38,700 bases of DNA from NCBI GenBank assembly GCA_938003855.1, contig CALKXD010000071.1:1-38700 (forward strand), read 5' to 3'. This document shows, in pieces, positions 27,390 to 35,554 of the stretch. The notes under the pieces are model-generated. The model was not told the origin of the DNA, did not search any database, and worked only from the letters and a program-made list of their open reading frames with translations. A program made the position numbers and the translations under genes. Source of the DNA: an uncultured Granulosicoccaceae bacterium. Its GTDB lineage: Bacteria > Pseudomonadota > Gammaproteobacteria > Granulosicoccales > Granulosicoccaceae. Within the stretch, counting starts at the first letter, position 1. Each line of letters opens with the position of its first letter.

Positions 27390-28940
27390 ATGAAATCACA
27401 CACTGAACAACCCAATATCTTGCTGATCACCGCTGACCAGTGGCGGGGTGATTGCCTGTCAGCCATTGGTCATCCTTTGGTACGCACGCCAAACCTCGAT
27501 GCGCTGGCAGAGCAGGGCGTGTTATTTGAACGCCACTACGCCGGTGCTGCGCCCTGTTCACCGGCGCGTGCCTGTCTGTACACCGGCTTGTATCAGATGA
27601 ACAATCGAGTGTGCATCAATGGCTCGCCGCTTGACCGGCGTCACGACACCCTGGCACTGGCATTTCGACGGCTGGGCTATGACCCGACGCTGTTCGGTTA
27701 TACCGATCAATCTGAAGACCCGCGTGTACTGCACCCAAATGATCCAAAGCTGCGTAGCTACGAAGGCATGCTGCCGGGTTTTAACTGGCGGGTCAGTATT
27801 CCCGATCACCAGTATCCGTTTTTGTCGTGGTTGCATGAAAGAGGCTATAGCGATGCGCTCAGCGGGGTCAATATGTGCATCCCCGAAGCCGGCGTTGATG
27901 ATCCGCCACAGGGTAAAGTGCCACGGTACCGTGCAGAGCACACCGAAACCGCGTATCTGGTCGATGAATTCAAGCGCTGGCTCAATGAGCAAACCCTGCA
28001 TACCTCGCGGCAGCCCGACAATCGCTGGTTCGCGCACGTGAGTTTTCTGCGCCCTCATCCGCCGTTTACGGTGCCGGCGCCCTACGACACCCTGGTGTCC
28101 GCCGATGAGGTTGCCGACTTTAACGGCGCCACCGACCCCGCTGTTACCGCCGCGATGCACCCGTTGCTCGACTGGATCGTTGAGTCAAACCCGAAAGACC
28201 GCTTTATACCGGGCGCCGAAGGATTAGCGCGCGACTGGACCCAACACGACCTCAAGCAGATTGCTGCTACCTACTATGGCATGGTGGCTGAAGTTGACGC
28301 GCAGATCGGACGCATGATCGATGCCCTCAAAGCGACAGGCAGCTACGACAATACCCTGATCGTTTTCACCTCCGATCACGGAGAGCAACTTGGCGATCAC
28401 ACGCTGCTGGGTAAGCATGGGTTCTTTGACAGCAGTTACCATATTCCATTGATCATTCGTGATCCCGCCGCCACCGGTGGTAAACGTGTCAGAGACTTTA
28501 CCGAGAGTGTCGATATATTCCCCACACTGATGGACAGAATGGGGGCTGAAATCCCGGTCCAACTCGATGGTAAATCGTTGCAGCCGATTATAGACACCGG
28601 CGTAACGCCGGCGCACTGGCGCACGGCGGCGCATTGGGAGTACGACTTCCGTGGCCTGCCGGAAGGCGATGCCGAGAAGCGCTTTAATCTAGGTTCTGTG
28701 CGCTGCAACCTCAGCGTGTTGCGGCGCGATAATATCAAGTACGTACATTTTGCCGGCCTGCCGCCGTTGTTGTTCGATCTGACTGCCGATCCACACGAAA
28801 CGCATAATGTTGCCGGTGATCCAGCCTATCAGGCAATACAGCTGGAGTGTGCAGAGGCGCTGCTGAGCTGGCGCGCCGAGCATCTGGACAGAACACTGAC
28901 GATGATGGTGCTGACAGAGGACGGTGTGGTTGCGGGTTGA
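27390..28940 (+). CDS. pehA: Phosphonate monoester hydrolase, PehA/PMH type (formylglycine sulfatase superfamily)
   Basis: The 516-residue enzyme belongs to the sulfatase superfamily with the formylglycine motif CSPAR (Cys56) and metal residues Asp16 and Asp329-His330 (DHGEQLGDH). Length, motif position and many segments (LYQMNNRVC, LDRRHDTL, GYDPTLFGYT, RPHPPF, KYVHFAGLPPLLFDLTADPHE, ALSWR-like end) follow the rhizobial and Burkholderia phosphonate monoester hydrolases as I remember them. Those cleave phosphonate monoesters and phosphodiesters. Here it could free phosphonates from ester-linked glycans or lipids before PhnW. No signal peptide is visible, so it acts in the cytoplasm. A formylglycine-generating enzyme is not encoded in the window. 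A plain sulfatase or phosphodiesterase is the alternative. Confidence 0.82.
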   Translation: MKSHTEQPNILLITADQWRGDCLSAIGHPLVRTPNLDALAEQGVLFERHYAGAAPCSPARACLYTGLYQMNNRVCINGSPLDRRHDTLALAFRRLGYDPTLFGYTDQSEDPRVLHPNDPKLRSYEGMLPGFNWRVSIPDHQYPFLSWLHERGYSDALSGVNMCIPEAGVDDPPQGKVPRYRAEHTETAYLVDEFKRWLNEQTLHTSRQPDNRWFAHVSFLRPHPPFTVPAPYDTLVSADEVADFNGATDPAVTAAMHPLLDWIVESNPKDRFIPGAEGLARDWTQHDLKQIAATYYGMVAEVDAQIGRMIDALKATGSYDNTLIVFTSDHGEQLGDHTLLGKHGFFDSSYHIPLIIRDPAATGGKRVRDFTESVDIFPTLMDRMGAEIPVQLDGKSLQPIIDTGVTPAHWRTAAHWEYDFRGLPEGDAEKRFNLGSVRCNLSVLRRDNIKYVHFAGLPPLLFDLTADPHETHNVAGDPAYQAIQLECAEALLSWRAEHLDRTLTMMVLTEDGVVAG

Positions 28941-29084
28941 GGGTAGCGCGGCAGTGACTGCGTAGCGTTAATCGTCAGAGTAACTGCGGGCACAGGCTTG
29001 CAGTGATCCTGCGGACGATTCAGGACAAAACAACATAGAAATACAGCGCCGGATTATCGACCACCGTCGCCGGTTTAAGTGCTG

Positions 29085-29675
29085 CTAGACGTTAAAATTA
29101 CGATCAACGACGCGTTGTACCATTGGTGCAAAGTGCGCAAAGGACTGTGTCTGCATATTACTGTGCTTGCCACCATCATCAAGGTAGCGCACCTGAATAA
29201 TTTTCGCCAGGTTCGGTTTTTTCTCGAAGTCGGTTACCTCGTCGGGGCTCATCGGTCCACCCTGCAGATTTAGTGAATGCACCGATGCCTCTGACAACTG
29301 ATCGAAGTAGTCCGGAACGGTGGCGCAAAGATAGCGTTTGGCTGCGACATGGTGGCGAACGCAATCGGTCACGACGGTCGGGAAAAAACCGGACAACACA
29401 TCGGCGCCGGCGTCTTCGTGATAGCGGTCTTTGGTGTCCTGCAGGGTGAAGGTGCCGAACTCACTGGTAAAGTGGCCAATGTCGTGCAGCAGCGCCGCAA
29501 CGATGATTTCTTCGTCCATTCCGTCGCGTTCTGCCATCGTTGCACCCTGCAGCATGTGTTCGGCCATGGTGACGGGTTCGCCCAGGTATTCTTCGCCGCC
29601 ACGGCGTTCAAAGATATCCTGCAGGAACGCGACAATAGTGTGCTGATTGAGGGTAGGGATCGGGGGCTTGGTCAT
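29085..29675 (-). CDS. tmpB: TmpB/PhnZ-type mixed-valence di-iron oxygenase
   Basis: The 196-residue HD-domain protein is of PhnZ/TmpB type. It has the active-site Tyr30 and Glu33 (YLGE), His40 (AEHMLQ), His64-Asp65 (LLHDIGH), His86 (YHED), and His109 with Lys113 (RHHVAAKRYL), the set used to hold two irons and the 1-hydroxyphosphonate. Such enzymes cleave the C-P bond oxidatively. Coupled to the TmpA-like gene 22 bp upstream, the expected reaction is (R)-1-hydroxy-2-trimethylaminoethylphosphonate to glycine betaine and Pi. ATG 29675 gives the usual length; the longer frame overlaps tmpA. PhnZ activity on (R)-1-hydroxy-AEP, giving glycine, is the alternative. Confidence 0.87.
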   Translation of the reverse strand: MTKPPIPTLNQHTIVAFLQDIFERRGGEEYLGEPVTMAEHMLQGATMAERDGMDEEIIVAALLHDIGHFTSEFGTFTLQDTKDRYHEDAGADVLSGFFPTVVTDCVRHHVAAKRYLCATVPDYFDQLSEASVHSLNLQGGPMSPDEVTDFEKKPNLAKIIQVRYLDDGGKHSNMQTQSFAHFAPMVQRVVDRNFNV

Positions 29676-29697
29676 GCGGTGCGTTCTCGCTGTTAAA

Positions 29698-30819
29698 CTA
29701 TGCCGCTGCGTTGAGGCAGGCCAGGGTGGATAACAATCCGTCCTTGTCGGCATAGCATCCTTGCAGCCAGCGCTTGCCGGTGCCGGAATAGGCTTTGCGG
29801 GCATGCAGGACACGGGTATTGTCGACAATGAAGCACTCACCGGGTTGCAAGAGGAAACTCACTTCCAGTGACGCGTCGTCAACCAGTTCGCTCATACGAC
29901 GGTAGGCGGCATAGTAAGTGGTCATTTTATCGAATGGCACATCGGTAAAGGCAGTGGCAGAGCGGTTATTAAAATGTATAGCGCGCAGTTCGCCATTGGC
30001 GGCCAGCTCGATCATCGGATGGCTGGCGCGCAGGCACACGCCGGATTCACCACGGTATTCAAACTGAGCGGGATAACGGCTGAGCACATCAAACCACTCT
30101 TGGTTTTCGTCGCGCAGGCGTTGTGCCACGCGAAAACCGTCGACTACCATGTTCTCGCCACCGGCGGCGGAGCTTTCGAGGCAATACAATATCTGCAGGG
30201 TCGGCACCGGGTCGCGGTAGGGGTTGTCGGTGTGAGCCTGCAGCCCCAGGCCGGTGTAGGCGAGGTTGCTGGCGTTGACTTCGGTGCGGACCTCAAAATG
30301 CCGGCCGTAGTTGGTTTCCCTGACGTAGCCGAACAGATCAACGACCTGCATCAGTGCCTGATCTTCAACGGGTCCGTTGCGCAGCAAGCCAACCCCATAG
30401 CGCGCGACATTGGCCAGCCAGTGTCTGAGTGATTCAGGGTTCTGCTGCACGTCGAAAAAATCAGCGCGCGGTGCACTGAGCTCGCCGCCCCAGGGCTCGA
30501 TACCGTTTGCCGTGCGACCGTGCAGTCCTGCCGCAGGTTGGTCGTAGGCGTGCAGCAGCAGCCACGGGATCGGGTAGCTTATAGTTTTATCTTCCGGTTG
30601 AAACGTGATGTGCGCGGCCTGGTCATCAACCTGTACAGCCGACATGCTCAGTTGTTCGGGAATATCACCAAGGCCGATCAATCGCTGGCCGTTGTGAGTG
30701 GAACGTGTCTCTGCATCGTGAGCGTTATCACGCAACCAGATGGCGTGATAGCGGGTGGTACTGTCGGCGGATGAAATAGCGACGTGCTGCCCGTCGTCAC
30801 TCAGAACAGAGGTGTACAT
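29698..30819 (-). CDS. tmpA: TmpA-type 2-oxoglutarate oxygenase (trimethylaminoethylphosphonate hydroxylase)
   Basis: The 373-residue protein resembles gamma-butyrobetaine hydroxylase. An N-terminal DUF971-like domain (about 10-95) is followed by a TauD domain with the iron triad His196-x-Asp198 (LQAHTDNPYRDP) and His339 (VLHARKAY), and a 2-oxoglutarate arginine about 350. The cysteines that bind zinc in the N-terminal domain of true butyrobetaine hydroxylases are absent after WLRDN. Next to a PhnZ/TmpB-type gene, the likely substrate is 2-trimethylaminoethylphosphonate, hydroxylated at C1. I take ATG 30819; a TTG at 30879 would add 20 residues. It is the first gene of the tmpAB unit. Confidence 0.85.
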   Translation of the reverse strand: MYTSVLSDDGQHVAISSADSTTRYHAIWLRDNAHDAETRSTHNGQRLIGLGDIPEQLSMSAVQVDDQAAHITFQPEDKTISYPIPWLLLHAYDQPAAGLHGRTANGIEPWGGELSAPRADFFDVQQNPESLRHWLANVARYGVGLLRNGPVEDQALMQVVDLFGYVRETNYGRHFEVRTEVNASNLAYTGLGLQAHTDNPYRDPVPTLQILYCLESSAAGGENMVVDGFRVAQRLRDENQEWFDVLSRYPAQFEYRGESGVCLRASHPMIELAANGELRAIHFNNRSATAFTDVPFDKMTTYYAAYRRMSELVDDASLEVSFLLQPGECFIVDNTRVLHARKAYSGTGKRWLQGCYADKDGLLSTLACLNAAA

Positions 30820-30873
30820 GTGGTTGCCTGGACTCGGTTGAAAGGGGGGTATCGTTCCACGAAGCGGGTTTGA

Positions 30874-30897
30874 ACACAAACAAGTTATGCTTTGTGT
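30874..30897. promoter_or_regulatory. Candidate operator upstream of tmpA
   Basis: ACACAAA (30874-30880) and TTTGTGT (30891-30897) form a perfect 7-bp inverted repeat with a 10-bp spacer, 55-78 bp upstream of the tmpA start. It differs from the LysR palindrome near phnA, so another regulator would be involved. Confidence 0.4.
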
Positions 30898-31112
30898 ATG
30901 ACTTAATTCCGCCAGAGGTTAGCTGCCTTGTGATGGTAGCTTAAAACTTCTAGAAACAACACAGCATCAGCTGACCCAACCGGTACCGTCAGAGTGTGGG
31001 TGTGTTCGGCAAACAGGCGGCTCCACGCGGTCGGGTGACCGGTTTGCGTGGCATTTCTCGACTGATGTATTCTGGCTTGCCATTCTATTGATTCGCAAGG
31101 CTGGCAAACCTC

Positions 31113-32315
31113 ATGACCATTTGTGCCATCGAAACACTGAGACTCGACGAGTTCCCGAACCTTATCTGGGTGATCGTCGAAGATTCCGATGGAACTCGCG
31201 GCCTTGGAGAAACCTTTATGGGCGCTGAGGCAGTCGAGGCCTACCTGCATGAATCCGTGGTAGCGAAACTTATCGGTACCGATCCGCTTGCTATAGAAGC
31301 AACCCGCATGGCGTTGCGTCCGTATGTGGGTCATCAGGCAGCTGGCATTGAGCAGCGTGGTAATTCTGCCGTGGATATCGCGCTTTGGGATTTGTGGGGG
31401 CGTAAAACCGGCCAGCCGGTCTGGCAGTTGCTGGGCGGGCGGGTACGTGACTCGATCAGAACCTATAACACCTGTGCCGGTTATCAATATGTACGTGCCG
31501 CGACCGGTCAGCACACCGAAAACTGGGGAATCGAAGGCGCGAAGCAAGGCCCATACGAAGATCTTCAGGCTTTTTTAACAGAAGCCGGAGAACTTGCCGA
31601 GTCCTTGCTCGACAACCAGATAAGCGGCATGAAAATCTGGCCGTTCGATGCCTATGCAGAAAAATCCCATGGTGCGGCAATCACACCGGCAGAGTTACTG
31701 GAAGGTTGCGAACCGTTTCGAAAAATTCGCGAAAAAGTCGGCCAGCACATGCAGATCATGCTCGAGTGTCACTCGCTCTGGTCGGTGCCGGCGGCGCGCG
31801 ATATTGTGCGAGCGCTGGCACCGTATAATATTTACTGGATAGAAGACCCGATCAGCATGAACAACCTGGCTGCGCTGGCGGATCTGCGACGCTGCATTGA
31901 TGTTAAAGTCACGGCCTCTGAAACGCTGGCAACGAGGCAGCAATTCGCCGCTCTGATGCAGGCCGGTGCGGTGGATATTGTCATGCTCGATCTCGCCTGG
32001 TGCGGAGGGCTGACAGAAGCCAAGGCGATAGCCAGTCTTGCAGAGGCGCATAACCTGCCGATTGCACCACACGATTGCACCGGCCCGGTGGTGTGGGCGG
32101 CGAGTTGTCATTTGTCAGTCAATGCACCTAACACTCTCATTCAGGAGAGCGTCCGGGCTTTTTACACAGGCTGGTACACGGAGCTGGTTGATAATCTGCC
32201 AGAGCTCAATAACGGCGAGCTCGCACCCCCGACCGGTGATGGTCTGGGGATGAATTTAAAGGACTCCCTGTTCCAGCGGTCTGATGCACATCATCGACGT
32301 TCCGTGGCGCGCTAG
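31113..32315 (+). CDS. Enolase-superfamily (mandelate racemase/muconate lactonising) enzyme
   Basis: The 400-residue protein has the capping N-terminal domain and a barrel with metal ligands Glu218 (MLECHS), Glu244 (WIEDPIS) and Glu270 (TASETLA), and His320 (APHDCTGP) as a possible base. Lys174 in MKIWPF and His220 are further catalytic candidates. These enzymes abstract a proton next to a carboxylate and then eliminate or racemise, often sugar-acid dehydration. It is divergent from tmpA across 293 bp and precedes a PhyH-type dioxygenase by 103 bp. Its role in a phosphonate island is not explained by known pathways; an acid sugar from a phosphonate-bearing glycan, or a phosphonocarboxylate, is possible. 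Confidence 0.83.
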   Translation: MTICAIETLRLDEFPNLIWVIVEDSDGTRGLGETFMGAEAVEAYLHESVVAKLIGTDPLAIEATRMALRPYVGHQAAGIEQRGNSAVDIALWDLWGRKTGQPVWQLLGGRVRDSIRTYNTCAGYQYVRAATGQHTENWGIEGAKQGPYEDLQAFLTEAGELAESLLDNQISGMKIWPFDAYAEKSHGAAITPAELLEGCEPFRKIREKVGQHMQIMLECHSLWSVPAARDIVRALAPYNIYWIEDPISMNNLAALADLRRCIDVKVTASETLATRQQFAALMQAGAVDIVMLDLAWCGGLTEAKAIASLAEAHNLPIAPHDCTGPVVWAASCHLSVNAPNTLIQESVRAFYTGWYTELVDNLPELNNGELAPPTGDGLGMNLKDSLFQRSDAHHRRSVAR

Positions 32316-32330
32316 TTTTTGCCGGTGTTT

Positions 32331-32358
32331 TTGTCGGCAAGTGCTTCTGGATTATACT
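32331..32358 (+). promoter_or_regulatory. Candidate promoter of the PhyH dioxygenase
   Basis: TTGTCG (32331-32336) and TATACT (32353-32358) have a 16-bp spacer, and the predicted start lies about 55 bp before ATG 32419. The -35 overlaps a stem formed by TTGCCG (32319-32324) and CGGCAA (32335-32340). Confidence 0.45.
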
Positions 32359-32418
32359 GTGCGTTCCAGACGATAATCACATGATGGCAGGGTGCTTACA
32401 CATCCTCGGAGAAATCTC

Positions 32419-33273
32419 ATGACACTGCAAACGTCAACCACCACCGTAAACATCGCCGGTAGCTACGAGCGCGACGGTTTTTTCCTGCCCTATGATGTAT
32501 TGAGTCACGGCGAAGCAGCAGAATTGCGAGCTGATTTTGAAGCGGCGGAGCAAGAACTCGCCGGGCGCCCTGAAGATCTGGCCATCCTGCGTTCCAGCCC
32601 CGACCGGGTATTGCCTTCATTCGATAAACTGGTACGTCACCCGCGTCTGATCGAGGGCGTGTCGGAAATTCTCGGGCCGGATCTGCTGGTCTGGAATGGC
32701 GGTACTTTTATCAAAGAAGCCAATTCAACGCATATTGTCAGCTGGCATCAGGATCTGACCTACTGGGGGCTGTCCGATGCAGAAGAAGTAACGGCGTGGG
32801 TGGCATTGTCACCGTCGACACCTGCAAGCGGCTGCATGAAGTTTATTGCCGGCAGTCACAAGCACAGTGTGGTTGAGCACGTCGACACCTTCGATGCTAA
32901 TAACCTGTTGTCACGCGGTCAGGAGATCGCTGTCGATGTTGACGAGGATGATGCGACCGACGTGCTACTGAGCCCGGGGCAAGCGTCTTTGCATCATGGT
33001 CATCTCTTTCATGCGTCGGGTCCCAACACCACCGGCGAGCGACGAATTGGTGTTGCGATACGTTATATAAAACCGTCATTGAAGCAGAAAGACGGCCAGA
33101 AAACACTGGCGCGGCTAGCCAGTGGCACAGACAATTTCGGGCATTTCAGGCTGGCCGATGCACCCAATGGCAGGTTGTCTGAGGTGGATCTGGCACGTTG
33201 CCGCGACGATGCAAAACTGCGTCGCGAGGTGTTGTTTAAAGGTGTTGAGGATCAAAAGGGCCAGCGCTACTGA
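32419..33273 (+). CDS. PhyH-family 2-oxoglutarate dioxygenase, possible phosphonate hydroxylase
   Basis: The 284-residue protein is a phytanoyl-CoA dioxygenase-like enzyme with iron ligands His110 and Asp112 (SWHQDLTYWGL) and His198 (LFHASGPNTT), and Arg209 for 2-oxoglutarate. ATG 32419 has GGAG eight bases upstream; the GTG at 32392 is less likely. The family includes PhnY* (AEP 1-hydroxylase) and hypophosphite dioxygenase HtxA as well as many others. In this island, hydroxylation of AEP to (R)-1-hydroxy-AEP, the PbfA substrate, is an attractive inference. The sequence alone does not fix the substrate. The gene ends convergent to the peroxidase. Confidence 0.82.
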   Translation: MTLQTSTTTVNIAGSYERDGFFLPYDVLSHGEAAELRADFEAAEQELAGRPEDLAILRSSPDRVLPSFDKLVRHPRLIEGVSEILGPDLLVWNGGTFIKEANSTHIVSWHQDLTYWGLSDAEEVTAWVALSPSTPASGCMKFIAGSHKHSVVEHVDTFDANNLLSRGQEIAVDVDEDDATDVLLSPGQASLHHGHLFHASGPNTTGERRIGVAIRYIKPSLKQKDGQKTLARLASGTDNFGHFRLADAPNGRLSEVDLARCRDDAKLRREVLFKGVEDQKGQRY

Positions 33274-33301
33274 ATAATTGATGTATGACTTGCTGTCATT
33301 G

Positions 33302-33319
33302 CCCCGGTGTTTGCCGGGG
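33302..33319. terminator. GC hairpin between convergent genes
   Basis: CCCCGG and CCGGGG pair around a short loop (33302-33319), 28 bp after the dioxygenase stop and 80 bp from the peroxidase stop. A short GTTATAT follows on the plus strand. A bidirectional weak terminator is plausible. Confidence 0.4.
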
Positions 33320-33398
33320 GTTATATTGCAATGCACGATCGGCCTGTATAGAGATACGGCGTGTGGTAAATAAGGCGTTTGATCTGGCGTGCAGGCGA

Positions 33399-35264
33399 TT
33401 AGTTGGCCTTATAAAACACACGACTTTGTAGTTCATCACCAATATCTGTGTTGTTTCTAATTACCGTTGCCAGTGTTACGCCGCGAACCCGCTTGAGTTC
33501 ATCCTCGGAGAGATAATTCTCGTACCAGAATCTGTCGCCGTCACGCAACCCGGTGAATTGTCTGGCCACAATTGCGTGGAATAACTCGCCCAGTTGTGAG
33601 CCCTGGTCATAGAGTGGTGTTTCTGCAAGGCCGCCAATCCACAGGTCTATTTTTTCCACCTCGCCATAGCTGTCCTGTAGTGATTGCTGCAGTATCGGAT
33701 CGTTGCCGATTTGCTGAAACGATGTGACTGGACTTAAGCCCATCGCAATTCTCATATCGTTATAGTAGGGCAGACCGTGGTCACGTCCGCGCTGGATATT
33801 GAGCGCCGTGAGATCCAGTCCGCCGGAACCGGGCTGACCGAACAGCAGGTTGCGCAGTGGATGAACGACCATGACATCAATGGACTGATGAACCTGTGTC
33901 GCCAATCCTCGTAGGATCGGATCAATATCGGTTTCACTAGTGATGATCTGCGGAGCGCGAAAGAAGGCGTCTTCCAGATTGAGTGCACCCCCGGCTGTGG
34001 TGTTGCCGTTCGCATCAATCCGCAGCAGCTGCTCGCTGACCATACTGTGTCCCAGGCGATAGGCGGCCGCCGAAAACTCATTATAGATGGTCGGGTTTAC
34101 TGAGGGGTTATAGCCGCTGTAGCGTTGAATAGCGTTGTTGCCGATGAGTGCCGGCAGGTGCTCGTTATAGGTAATAATCTGTATTTCGGCCACCACCAGG
34201 CGCCGGGCTGCCTGAAATAGTGTCTCGGCACTGGCCTGTGGATCAGCGCTTTGGAGCTGCTGTGCCAAACGGTTGTGTTCTCTGACAAACAGTGTATGCA
34301 GGGCGGTAAGGCCGACCTGCTCATTGGCTCTGACGTCGCCGGCCAGAAACAGCGTTGTCGGGTCGCTGACCGGACCGTTCGCATTGGTCAGGCTGTCGGT
34401 GTTAAACGGCAGTAGATTGCCGCTGCTGGTTTTTAGAAACGGGCTGTCTGGTCCCTCTCTCAGCATTGCGGCTCTTTCGTCACTGGACCCATATACCATA
34501 GAGCCATCTATCCAGCTGCTTATCTCGTTTTCCTGCTCACGCGGATTGGATGCGTCGGTGCCGGTTTGCGGGTCGTACAGTGCCCGGTTAAACGGTATGA
34601 CAACAGTGCCGGTGGCAGCGGGATCAAAGTAGGCGTCACCGGCGGGTACTGGAATATTCTGTGGCTCGCTGGTACTGCCGTCTGTCAGATCGATATCGTG
34701 ATCAATAAACTGGCCCCATTGCCACGAGAAATCGGTGGTGGCAAATACATTCGGGATACTCTGTCCGGGGAGCTGGTTAACAATGGTATTACTGATCTGG
34801 CGTGGACCGGATCTGTCGGTGAAGACCATGCTTGCCGTACCATCGCTGTAGCTGTTCGGGCCAAGTCGCTGCAGCCGGGTGAACGACGCACCCCAGTCGT
34901 TATTGCTCAGGTTGTTACCACTACCGTCGTAACTTCGGACTTCACTATCATCGGTATCGGGCCCACGCTGCTGCGATGCCACACGTGCGTCGCGTGCGTC
35001 GTTACGACGACGGTTCCGATCGTCATCCGGGATGCCCTGAGAGGAACCGGAGTTGCGGTTACGGTCTGGATTATTCGTGCCGTTGCGCCGGTCACCGCGA
35101 TTGCCAGTGGCGTCTGGATTGCCGTCAGCGGCAATGGTGTTGATCGTGCGATCTGCGATGGTTTGCTCGATGGTCGGAGCATTGGCTGATTCTTCAGAGC
35201 CACCACAAGCCACCAGTCCACAGGTTACCGTGATTGCAAGATAAAATTGACATGAGTTGTTCAT
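33399..35264 (-). CDS. Lipoprotein animal-type haem peroxidase
   Basis: The 621-residue protein has a lipoprotein signal with lipobox LVAC (Cys20), a disordered Asn/Asp/Arg-rich linker (about 45-110), and an animal haem peroxidase domain (about 115-615). The distal His189 with the calcium Asp190 is in WGQFIDHDIDLTDG; LFVREHNRLA (about 325-334) and the proximal His406 in AAYRLGHSMVS are also present. It should oxidise halides or phenolics with H2O2 at the cell surface or periplasm. Bacterial peroxidases of this type (peroxicins) are usually secreted rather than lipid-anchored. The position at the edge of the phosphonate island suggests an unrelated cargo gene. Start ATG 35264 is set by the signal peptide. 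Confidence 0.88.
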   Translation of the reverse strand: MNNSCQFYLAITVTCGLVACGGSEESANAPTIEQTIADRTINTIAADGNPDATGNRGDRRNGTNNPDRNRNSGSSQGIPDDDRNRRRNDARDARVASQQRGPDTDDSEVRSYDGSGNNLSNNDWGASFTRLQRLGPNSYSDGTASMVFTDRSGPRQISNTIVNQLPGQSIPNVFATTDFSWQWGQFIDHDIDLTDGSTSEPQNIPVPAGDAYFDPAATGTVVIPFNRALYDPQTGTDASNPREQENEISSWIDGSMVYGSSDERAAMLREGPDSPFLKTSSGNLLPFNTDSLTNANGPVSDPTTLFLAGDVRANEQVGLTALHTLFVREHNRLAQQLQSADPQASAETLFQAARRLVVAEIQIITYNEHLPALIGNNAIQRYSGYNPSVNPTIYNEFSAAAYRLGHSMVSEQLLRIDANGNTTAGGALNLEDAFFRAPQIITSETDIDPILRGLATQVHQSIDVMVVHPLRNLLFGQPGSGGLDLTALNIQRGRDHGLPYYNDMRIAMGLSPVTSFQQIGNDPILQQSLQDSYGEVEKIDLWIGGLAETPLYDQGSQLGELFHAIVARQFTGLRDGDRFWYENYLSEDELKRVRGVTLATVIRNNTDIGDELQSRVFYKAN

Positions 35265-35461
35265 AGGTAAAGTGTCTCTACGTTTAATAATAGAAAGATG
35301 CGTGGGGTAAACCGTACTTACGCTTGTTTTAGTGTGGCGTGTGTGTAGCTGACGCGTTCAAGGCGTTCGCAGGCAACAGCACGGCTGGATGTTGGTTGGT
35401 GAATATAGTGTCAGTCGGGGTCCGCTGACGTGGGCCATAATAATTAATCGCTAATCGGCTT

Positions 35462-35554
35462 CTAGATGCTGTGGTGTGTGCGTAGTGGAAGTGTCCGATA
35501 CAGTAACGGCATGTAAAACACAGCGGTCACCAGCACGGAACCGACGAACAAACC
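35462..35554 (-). pseudogene. In-frame extension of the truncated membrane protein
   Basis: This is the untranslated remainder of the frame above, read directly after the amber codon. It encodes about 20 hydrophobic residues followed by RTLPLRTHHSI and then a stop. The hydrophobic pattern suggests recently lost coding sequence, but 30 open codons could also arise by chance. Confidence 0.4.

Noticed and set aside
29085-29840. Long version of the TmpB-like gene reaching into tmpA
   Set aside because: The extra 55 residues are out of frame with tmpA, low in family-like features, and ATG 29675 gives the normal length.
32419-33273. Naming the PhyH protein as the AEP hydroxylase PhnY*
   Set aside because: The family is broad, the substrate residues cannot be checked by eye, and the adjacent oxygenase pair is TmpA/TmpB.
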